Assembly: GCF_006494535.1 (NCBI RefSeq)
Contig: NZ_VHIQ01000001.1
Location: 250,736-314,735 of the forward strand
Direction: 5' to 3'
Length of the DNA stretch: 64,000 bases
Source: Paucihalobacter ruber
Lineage (GTDB): Bacteria > Bacteroidota > Bacteroidia > Flavobacteriales > Flavobacteriaceae
Each line of letters begins with the position of its first letter. The first letter of the stretch is position 1. Of this stretch, positions 57,450 through 64,000 are shown one piece after another. The notes under the pieces were generated by a model. It was not told where the DNA came from. It searched no databases and worked only from the letters and a program-made list of their open reading frames with translations. Both the position numbers and the translations under genes were made by a program.

Positions 57450-58991
57450 ATGAAAAAGCTTTTAATTATTCTTTTGTCTGTAACACTGCTTCAATGTAGT
57501 GAAGACTTTTTAGACCGCTCTTCTTTAACACAAATTGCCGAAAACAATTTTTGGACCAGCGAAGCTGACGCGTTTTTAGCACTAAACGGCGTATACGACG
57601 TGTTACAAAGCAGATCCATGTACGGTGGTAACCTTAACGGATTTCAAGGTATTCCCGGATTCGACGGGTTTGGCGACAACAGTTTCAACGCCTTTAAATG
57701 GGAGGGTCCCGGTCTATTCATGGAAGGTACCACAGACCCAACTTTCGGACCAATATTGAATATTTGGAACGACCACTATCGCGGTATTGCTCGGGTAAAC
57801 GCTGTAATATTTAATTTAGAAAATGTGTCTGATGAGGTCATTCCTCAAGTTACAAAGCAAGAATTATTAGGTCAGGCGTATTTTTTACGGGCTTTATTTT
57901 ATTTCAATCTTTCGGTTTACTTTGAAGAGGTGCCACTTATTTTAGAACCTCAAACCTTAGAAACAGCCTTCGTAGCTAAAAATACCTACAATGAAATTTA
58001 TGCTCAGGTAGTCGCAGATTTAACATTAGCCTCAGAATTTCTTCCCACTAGACAACCAGACGAACTATTTGGTTATGCCACAAAAGGCGCCGCTCTAGGA
58101 CTGTTTGCGAGAGTTCAACTATACAATCAAGTTTACGATGGTGAATTTGGAGTGCTTAATTTAACCAACCAAGCTATAGGATTAGGTTACTCATTATATT
58201 CTAACTATGCTGAATTATTTACTGAAGCAGGCGAAACATCTAATGAAATTGTTTTTGCAGCCAGATTTTTTAGAAATGCCGCTACCTCAAACGGAGAAAA
58301 TTTTTCTGCCACCTTTTTAGCTTCGCCTAAAGGTGATATGCGCCCCATGAGAAATTTAGTATTTGATTACTACTGTACAGATGGTTTGCCAATCACAGAA
58401 TCACCTTTATACAATCCTAGTAATCAAGGTGCCAACAGAGACCCAAGAGCCAATGCCAGTATTTATTTTGTTGGTGACCAATGGTTAGACGAACCGGTTA
58501 GAGCGTTTACAGGCAACAGTCCAACCGGCTACGGACAGCGCAAATACATCAGACGTGGCCCGGGGCCTGACGGTACAGCCGTATTTGGTGACGGTTCACA
58601 AGACTTTTATATTATTCGTTACGCCGATATACTGTTAATGCGTGCCGAAGCATTGGTTGAAACAGGCGATCTCAATGGAGCTGCCGCACTAGTTAACGAA
58701 GTGAGAGCGCGTGTTAATATGCCGAGCGTACAAGATGTAGAAGGCATCGGTTCTCAATCGCAAATACGTGATATTGTACGTCACGAACGTAGAGTAGAAC
58801 TGGCGTTTGAAGGCTTACGCTTTATGGATTTAAAGCGTTGGAACGAGGTTGAGCAAGCCGTTGCAAGAGCCGCTGCAGATCCGGTTGGACCCTATAACCC
58901 ACAATATTTAGGTAAACGTTCAGAAGTGTTTCCAATTCCACAAGCTGAAATTGACGTCAATCCTAATTTAGTACAAAACCCGAATTGGTAA
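57450..58991 (+). CDS. susD: SusD/RagB-family glycan-binding lipoprotein (PUL 2)
   Basis: A 513-residue outer-membrane lipoprotein with lipobox TLLQC (Cys16) and the SusD marks EDFLDRSSLTQIAENNFW, AYFLRALFYFNLSVYFEEVPLI, and RHERRVELAFEGLRFMDLKRW with the terminal VFPIPQAEIDVNPNL. It starts 8 bases after SusC and would form the lid of that transporter. Full length. Confidence 0.95.
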   Translation: MKKLLIILLSVTLLQCSEDFLDRSSLTQIAENNFWTSEADAFLALNGVYDVLQSRSMYGGNLNGFQGIPGFDGFGDNSFNAFKWEGPGLFMEGTTDPTFGPILNIWNDHYRGIARVNAVIFNLENVSDEVIPQVTKQELLGQAYFLRALFYFNLSVYFEEVPLILEPQTLETAFVAKNTYNEIYAQVVADLTLASEFLPTRQPDELFGYATKGAALGLFARVQLYNQVYDGEFGVLNLTNQAIGLGYSLYSNYAELFTEAGETSNEIVFAARFFRNAATSNGENFSATFLASPKGDMRPMRNLVFDYYCTDGLPITESPLYNPSNQGANRDPRANASIYFVGDQWLDEPVRAFTGNSPTGYGQRKYIRRGPGPDGTAVFGDGSQDFYIIRYADILLMRAEALVETGDLNGAAALVNEVRARVNMPSVQDVEGIGSQSQIRDIVRHERRVELAFEGLRFMDLKRWNEVEQAVARAAADPVGPYNPQYLGKRSEVFPIPQAEIDVNPNLVQNPNW

Positions 58992-59011
58992 TTAATAAAA
59001 ATTAAGCAACA

Positions 59012-60352
59012 ATGAAAAAGCAATTATTATTTTTAGCAATCATCGCAATATTTTTTAGTTGCGAAAAGAATGAAATTGGAGATTTTGGACCATCAGAATT
59101 TTCAGAAATGACCAATAGTGCCGACAACAAGCGCGGCGTTGCATTTACCAATAATTCACAGCGCTGGTCACACAAAACCAGCGAAATGAACGCCCACTGG
59201 ATGTACAGCTGGGGCAATGTATTAAGAGATGAAATTCCTGAAAATGTAGATTATGTTCCCATGTTTTGGGGTGCCGGCTCAGTAAACGACGCTAATATTG
59301 AGCGTTTAATTCAACTAAAAAACGAAGGCAAAATAAAGTACATCATGGGTTTTAATGAGCCCGACGGTGCTTCGCAAGCCAATATGACGGTTGATCAAGC
59401 CATTGAACTTTGGCCTCGATTAGAGGAAATAGGTTTACCGCTTATTTCTCCTGCTACTGTGGACCCATTAAATCCATGGATGCGAGAGTTTATGGAACGT
59501 GCCGACGCACTTGGTTATCGTATAGACATTATTGCACTACACAGTTATGGAGGCATTAATGTGGGTGCATTCATCAAGAAATTAAAAGACACCTACAACG
59601 CCTATGGCAACAGACCAATTTGGATTACAGAGTTTGCGGTAGCCGACTGGAATGCCACTTCTCCTGCCAACAATCGCTATAGCGAAGCACAGGTCATGAA
59701 CTTTATGTCTGAAGTACTACCTGCTCTCGACGCTATAGAATGGATTCACAGATATGCCTGGTTTAGTGGTGTACAAGCGCCGTTGAGAAGCTCTGCATTA
59801 TTTGATGAAGACCATATGATTACACCGGTTGGTCAACTATATGCCAGCATTAGTCCAAATCCAATAATTGGTCCCGGCGTTGATACCGAATTTGTGGTTG
59901 AAGAAGACGAAAATGAATTAATTGTAAACGGCGGTTTTGAAACCGGGCAAATTGTACCATGGCAAGGATTTAAAAACGACGTACAATCTAGTGCCACTAC
60001 AGAGCCACATTCAGGAAATTTTTCAGGCAGATTACAAAACAATGACGCCTCTCTATTTCAAGAAACAGTTGTGGAGCCCGGACAAACTTACGTTTTAAGA
60101 TTTTGGTCTAAATGGATACAAGAGGTTCCTAACACGTTTTCAGCTGCTATTAGAGACAGAACCGGAGGTGTAAACAATTTATTATTCACATTGTCTCCAA
60201 TGCCGCAAACCGATGTTTGGGAAGAAACGGTCTATGAGTTTACAGTACCTGAAGGTGTTACAGATGTTCGATTTGTCTTTTTTAAAGGTCAAGTTAATCC
60301 GCCGTTCCCAGCATTTTTCTTAGATGATGTATCATTAAAAATTAAAGAATAA
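59012..60352 (+). CDS. GH128-type (Glyco_hydro_cc) surface lipoprotein with CBM
   Basis: A 446-residue lipoprotein (lipobox IFFSC, Cys17). Residues about 40-290 are the catalytic barrel: RGVAFTNNSQRW, YVPMFWGAG, KYIMGFNEPDGA with likely acid/base E116, IIALHSYGG and IWITEFAV with likely nucleophile E207. Residues about 300-446 form a family 4/9-like CBM (ELIVNGGFETGQIVPWQGF..FFLDDVSLKI). The family is endo-beta-1,3-glucanase-like. Placed third after SusC and SusD, where the surface endo-enzyme or glycan-binding protein of a PUL usually sits, it probably makes the first cuts on the outer membrane. Compare the T9SS-exported relative at 40954. Confidence 0.84.
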   Translation: MKKQLLFLAIIAIFFSCEKNEIGDFGPSEFSEMTNSADNKRGVAFTNNSQRWSHKTSEMNAHWMYSWGNVLRDEIPENVDYVPMFWGAGSVNDANIERLIQLKNEGKIKYIMGFNEPDGASQANMTVDQAIELWPRLEEIGLPLISPATVDPLNPWMREFMERADALGYRIDIIALHSYGGINVGAFIKKLKDTYNAYGNRPIWITEFAVADWNATSPANNRYSEAQVMNFMSEVLPALDAIEWIHRYAWFSGVQAPLRSSALFDEDHMITPVGQLYASISPNPIIGPGVDTEFVVEEDENELIVNGGFETGQIVPWQGFKNDVQSSATTEPHSGNFSGRLQNNDASLFQETVVEPGQTYVLRFWSKWIQEVPNTFSAAIRDRTGGVNNLLFTLSPMPQTDVWEETVYEFTVPEGVTDVRFVFFKGQVNPPFPAFFLDDVSLKIKE

Positions 60353-60360
60353 AACAACAA

Positions 60361-60394
60361 AAAAGCCTGTCATTATAAAAATGGCAGGCTTTAA
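60361..60394 (+). terminator. Hairpin terminator after the GH128-type lipoprotein gene
   Basis: A 12-bp stem, AAAGCCTGTCAT and ATGGCAGGCTTT (one G-U pair), with a short A/T loop, beginning 9 bases after the stop codon. It has only a weak T-tract, so some readthrough into the next gene is plausible. Confidence 0.75.
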
Positions 60395-60428
60395 ATCACT
60401 TAAATATTAACCATTAAATTTTATCATT

Positions 60429-61226
60429 ATGAAAAAAATTACTCAATTACTTGCATTTTTATTCGTGGCCACTATTAGCTATGGACAAAATCTACTTCTT
60501 GAAGGAGGTTTTGAAGGGATGCCAACTGGAACCCCTACAACACCATGGACCACTGGGCAGGCTAGCGGAACCACTGTCAACAATAACCCAGCCATTGCAC
60601 GTACCGGTGAGCAATTTCTAAATTTACAAAACGATTTTAGAAACATCAGACAGGCCTTTACTGCAGAGGCAGGCATAACTTACACCTTGAAGTTCTGGAA
60701 TCAATTTGTTGGAGGACAAGGCCTACCGGAATCCACTGATGGTATTTTTGTTTCAATAAGACAAAATACCGGAGGTGTTAATGGAACACCATTTGAACCA
60801 AACATAGGATTCTACATAGACCCTAGTGCAGGAGATTTAAACTGGACTGAGTTCACACTAGAATTCGAAGCACCACAATCAGATTTGCTTCTATACATAT
60901 TCAAACAAACAAGAGCTTCTGGAGGTCCAAATAACGGAACAAGAATGGACGATTTTAGCATCACAGAAAATGAACTATCAGTTCAGGATCTGGCACAATT
61001 TGGATTTACAGTTTATCCAAACCCAGTAAAAGATATGTTGAACTTAAATGCACAAGCACCAATCGAAAAAGTTGAAGTTTTTAATTTGTTAGGACAGCAA
61101 GTATTAACTACAAACTTAAATAAAACGAGTGCCCAAATCAACGTTTCAAACTTAACCGATGGTGTTTACTTAATGAAAACTTACATTAACAATGTAACAG
61201 GCACCTATAAATTTGTAAAGGAATAA
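60429..61226 (+). CDS. Small T9SS-exported carbohydrate-binding-like protein
   Basis: A 265-residue exported protein with signal MKKITQLLAFLFVATISYGQ. Residues about 22-180 are a jelly-roll (LLLEGGFEGMPTGTPTTPW..YTLKFWNQF..TRMDDFSITE) resembling the CBM at the end of the preceding gene product. The last ~75 residues (FTVYPNPVKDMLNLNAQ..VEVFNLLGQQV..DGVYLMKTYI..YKFVKE) are a type A T9SS sorting domain. No catalytic residues. It is bracketed by two hairpin terminators, so it may be expressed at its own level. A role in holding the glycan at the surface is inferred. Confidence 0.75.
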   Translation: MKKITQLLAFLFVATISYGQNLLLEGGFEGMPTGTPTTPWTTGQASGTTVNNNPAIARTGEQFLNLQNDFRNIRQAFTAEAGITYTLKFWNQFVGGQGLPESTDGIFVSIRQNTGGVNGTPFEPNIGFYIDPSAGDLNWTEFTLEFEAPQSDLLLYIFKQTRASGGPNNGTRMDDFSITENELSVQDLAQFGFTVYPNPVKDMLNLNAQAPIEKVEVFNLLGQQVLTTNLNKTSAQINVSNLTDGVYLMKTYINNVTGTYKFVKE

Positions 61227-61252
61227 AGATTAAAGATTAATAGCTAAAACCC

Positions 61253-61314
61253 AAAAGGCAGGTGCGTTCTAACTAACCCTAAAACGAAATAAATATTTAT
61301 TGCGCCTGCCTTTT
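61253..61314 (+). terminator. Hairpin terminator after the T9SS CBM-like gene
   Basis: AAAAGGCAGG at 61253-61262 pairs perfectly with CCTGCCTTTT at 61305-61314. The stem carries its own A- and T-runs, typical of flavobacterial terminators; the long loop makes it less certain than the one at 60361. Confidence 0.65.
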
Positions 61315-61339
61315 AATTAAAACAATGAAGTATCTATAG

Positions 61340-62791
61340 ATGGAAAAAAGTCTTTCCCTTTACCTCTTAGCAGTTTTATGCCTGTTATCATGTAAACAAA
61401 ACACTTCGAATGAGGCGCTATTGGTGGTGGCAGATAAAACATTAAAACCAACACCAAACGTCATAATTATTTTACTAGATGATGCCGGTTACGCCGATTT
61501 CGGTTTTATGGGAAGTGAAGACTTAGACACACCAAATATAGATAGTTTAGCTAAAGACGGTATAGTTTTTTCTGATGCACATGTTAGTGCCACAGTTTGT
61601 GCACCTTCAAGAGCAGGTTTAATGACCGGTCAATACCAACAGCGCTTTGGTTTTGAAGCCAATCACACAGGTGACGCCACCACAGGCGATATTGGTTTGG
61701 CTAAAAACGTGCTTACCATGGCAGATGTCTTCAAGAAAAATAATTACAAAACCATAGCCATTGGTAAATGGCACTTAGGCGCCAAAGAACACAACCATCC
61801 AAACAACAGAGGTTTTGACGAATTTTACGGGTTTTTAGGTGGCGGTAGGTCGTATTTCCCAATGAAAAACCCTTCCAACGAACACCTGCTCCAATTTAAT
61901 AATGAACGCGTAACTTTTGACGGTTATCTAACCGATGTTTTGGGCGATAAATCGGTTAGCTTTATTGAAGAAAACAAAGACCAACCGTTCTTTATGTACT
62001 TATCGTACAACGCCGTGCATACTCCTATGGAAGCCAAAGAAGAAGACCTAAAAAAATATGAAGGGCACGACAGACCAGTTTTGGCAGCCATGACCTGGTC
62101 TTTAGATCAAAATATTGGTAAACTCAGAGACAAATTAGAAGAGCTCAATTTATTAGACAACACCCTTATTTTCTTTTTAAGTGATAATGGTGGCGCTCAT
62201 AATAACGATTCAAAACACGGACCATTAAAAGGATGGAAGGGCAATAAATTTGAAGCAGGTCATCGCGTACCTTTTATAGTAAGCTGGCCTTCGGTTCTTA
62301 AAACTAACGGCACTTTTAACGGTTTAACCTCATCACTTGACATTTTTAGTACCGCAATATCTGCAGCCGGCATTAAACCCGAAGAGAATCAAATTTTAGA
62401 CGGTGTAGATTTATTGCCATTTCTAAAGGGTGAAAAAACAGGTAACCCACATCAGGAGTTATACTGGAGAAAATTGGATGAAGCTGCCGCACGCTTGGGC
62501 CAACACAAATTAATTAGATTAGAAAATTACGGAACTACGCTATATAATCTGAGTGAAGATTTAGGTGAAATGGATAATTTAATCGATTCTCAAAAAGAAA
62601 TCCATCAAACTTTACAGGACAATCTTTTGAAATGGGAAGAACAAATGATGGCTCCCTTATGGCGTGAAGGAGATGCGTGGGAGGACGTTACCTATCACAT
62701 TCACCAGCGATTGATGGAAAACAAAGAAGTATTGTTTAAAGAGCCAAAAGAAAAGAAAACAGTGGCCCAGGCTAAAAACAATAACCCTTAA
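61340..62791 (+). CDS. S1-family sulfatase (5 of 5)
   Basis: A 483-residue sulfatase with lipobox LCLLSC (Cys18). It has VIIILLDDAGYADFGFMG, the formylglycine site Cys87 in TVCAPSRAGLMTGQYQQRFGF, GKWHLGAKEHNHPNNRGFDEFYGF and FLSDNGGAHNND. It is closest to the sulfatase at 44845, sharing the QRFGF/DRFGF and NNRGFDEF features. It is the only sulfatase on the rightward arm next to SusCD. A Lys-rich tail (EPKEKKTVAQ) ends the protein. Confidence 0.93.
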   Translation: MEKSLSLYLLAVLCLLSCKQNTSNEALLVVADKTLKPTPNVIIILLDDAGYADFGFMGSEDLDTPNIDSLAKDGIVFSDAHVSATVCAPSRAGLMTGQYQQRFGFEANHTGDATTGDIGLAKNVLTMADVFKKNNYKTIAIGKWHLGAKEHNHPNNRGFDEFYGFLGGGRSYFPMKNPSNEHLLQFNNERVTFDGYLTDVLGDKSVSFIEENKDQPFFMYLSYNAVHTPMEAKEEDLKKYEGHDRPVLAAMTWSLDQNIGKLRDKLEELNLLDNTLIFFLSDNGGAHNNDSKHGPLKGWKGNKFEAGHRVPFIVSWPSVLKTNGTFNGLTSSLDIFSTAISAAGIKPEENQILDGVDLLPFLKGEKTGNPHQELYWRKLDEAAARLGQHKLIRLENYGTTLYNLSEDLGEMDNLIDSQKEIHQTLQDNLLKWEEQMMAPLWREGDAWEDVTYHIHQRLMENKEVLFKEPKEKKTVAQAKNNNP

Positions 62792-62901
62792 TTTAAAATT
62801 CTTGTAAATGGCGTTTAATCAGTCAAATACCTTAAAATCTTGACAAGCAATTATTCTAAATATTCCAATACTACTTTATTAATTTTATCAAGTTATTTAT
62901 A

Positions 62902-64000
62902 ATGACTTCAAAACTTCTTTTTGTTTGTTTACTTTTAAGTTTGAACTGCTGTTCTCAACCCAATGAAAGCAATTACTATTTTCATCCTGAGTTAGGTAAT
63001 GACCAAAATAATGGCACCAATAAATCACAAGCCTTTAAGAGCCTGAAAAAGCTAAACAGTTTAAGCTTAAAGCCCGGCGACACTATTTTTTTAGCATCAG
63101 GAACCACATTTAAAGAGACATTACTCCTCGCAAAAATAAGTGGCAAAAAAAATAATCCAATTGTTGTAACTTCTGTTAGTTGGGATAACTCTGAAACGGT
63201 TCAACCTGCGGTAATTGATTTTAAAAATTTTGAAGCAGGCATACATATTGAAGATGCTTCTTTCATTAATATTTCAAATATCAAGCTTACAGGCAATGGA
63301 TACGACGCTAATACACCTCAAGATTTCAATAGACGTTGTGGTATTTTATTGACGAATAAAGCTGCAACTATAGTTGAGCATATTTACTTGGATCATTTAG
63401 AAATTTTTGATGTTTTTTATGAAAATAAAGGTTTTGTTCGGGGTTTAGAAGAGGTGAAAACCGCCAATGGCACCCAAAAATACGGTTGGGGAATAAGAAT
63501 TATCAATCAAAATGAAAATGCGATTATAAAAGACATCACCCTCAAAAATAATATTATTAATAATGTTGCACATACCGGTATTAAACTCACAGGTAATCAA
63601 AAGAATATTAGCAATATCATTATAGACAATAATGAGGTTAGTTACACCGGCGGACCGGGAATTCAGATGTCTGAAGTGACAAATGTTCATGTTCTAAACA
63701 ATGTTGTTACATATTCCGGCAGTGATAACGATACCAGAAAATGGGGTCGCGGCAGCGGATTATGGACCTGGGGCTCCGACCATGTATTGATAGAAAAAAA
63801 CAAATTTATGTACGCCAACGGTCCCGGAGACTCTGCAGGTGTTCATATAGACTTTAATTGTAACGACATTGTTATTCAATATAATTTAAGCGCACACAAT
63901 GCCGGTGGATTTTGTGAAATACTGGGCAATAACTACAACTGTGTGTACCGCTATAATGTAAGTGTAAACGACGGCCATAGAATAAAAGGCGAAAACGGCG
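62902..64000 (+). CDS. Right-handed beta-helix lipoprotein, N-terminal part (cut by window edge)
   Basis: From the ATG at 62902 the frame is open to the window end (366 codons). It begins with a lipoprotein signal (LLLSLNCC), then YYFHPELGNDQNNGTNKSQAFKSLKKLN and KPGDTIFLASGTTFKETLLL, the usual entry to a parallel beta-helix. Repeating helix turns follow (NISNIKLTGNGYD, IIIDNNEVSYTGGPGIQMS, VLIEKNKFMYANGPGD, IVIQYNLSAHNAGGF). Polysaccharide lyases and several hydrolase families use this fold. The catalytic family cannot be assigned from the visible part. It is 110 bases after the sulfatase, so it probably extends the rightward PUL 2 arm. Confidence 0.75.
   Translation, partial: MTSKLLFVCLLLSLNCCSQPNESNYYFHPELGNDQNNGTNKSQAFKSLKKLNSLSLKPGDTIFLASGTTFKETLLLAKISGKKNNPIVVTSVSWDNSETVQPAVIDFKNFEAGIHIEDASFINISNIKLTGNGYDANTPQDFNRRCGILLTNKAATIVEHIYLDHLEIFDVFYENKGFVRGLEEVKTANGTQKYGWGIRIINQNENAIIKDITLKNNIINNVAHTGIKLTGNQKNISNIIIDNNEVSYTGGPGIQMSEVTNVHVLNNVVTYSGSDNDTRKWGRGSGLWTWGSDHVLIEKNKFMYANGPGDSAGVHIDFNCNDIVIQYNLSAHNAGGFCEILGNNYNCVYRYNVSVNDGHRIKGENG

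Overview
The window is AT-rich and looks like the chromosome of a marine flavobacterium (Bacteroidota). Signs of this are two SusC/SusD pairs, type IX secretion (T9SS) C-terminal sorting domains, many short-signal lipoproteins, a hybrid two-component system (HTCS), an ECF sigma/FecR pair, and a dense set of glycoside hydrolases and S1 sulfatases.

Layout. (1) 1-2.8 kb is ordinary chromosome: the start of a B12-dependent ribonucleotide reductase, a DUF1801 protein, a lysine/alanine dehydrogenase-like enzyme and the tmRNA gene ssrA. (2) 2.8-22.8 kb looks like an island inserted at the 3' end of ssrA, because the last bases of ssrA plus downstream sequence are repeated at 22795-22844 (50 bp, 46 identical). 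No integrase is visible. The island holds polysaccharide utilization locus 1 (PUL 1): a GH35-type enzyme, a T9SS protein with three near-identical 153-residue repeats, a PKD/CBM lipoprotein, a GH144-type enzyme, SusD, SusC with an STN domain, FecR and an ECF sigma factor. It also holds a two-gene operon for a membrane glycosyltransferase fused to GH26-like and GH2-like domains. (3) 23-29.6 kb holds a large T9SS IPT/Ig protein, a truncated copy of a sulfotransferase gene, outer membrane phospholipase A, the intact sulfotransferase and a class IV aminotransferase. (4) 29.6-64 kb is PUL 2, built around an HTCS at 50.2-54.2 kb. The leftward arm encodes GH43, GH16, GH2, an esterase, GH29, four S1 sulfatases, a GH128-type enzyme, a gene remnant and a second GH2. 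The rightward arm encodes SusC, SusD, a second GH128-type lipoprotein, a T9SS binding protein, a fifth sulfatase and a beta-helix protein cut by the window edge.

How it works together. PUL 2 looks like a complete machine for a sulfated, fucose-bearing algal polysaccharide: sensing by the HTCS, capture and import by SusCD, desulfation, de-esterification, endo-cleavage (GH16, GH128-like) and exo-trimming (GH2, GH29, GH43). The GH43 and GH2 types lean towards a galactan backbone, but substrate is inference. PUL 1 has no sulfatases and appears aimed at a neutral beta-glycan, with control through SusC-STN/FecR/sigma signalling. The GT2-GH fusion operon is most likely biosynthetic and is the least familiar part of the window.
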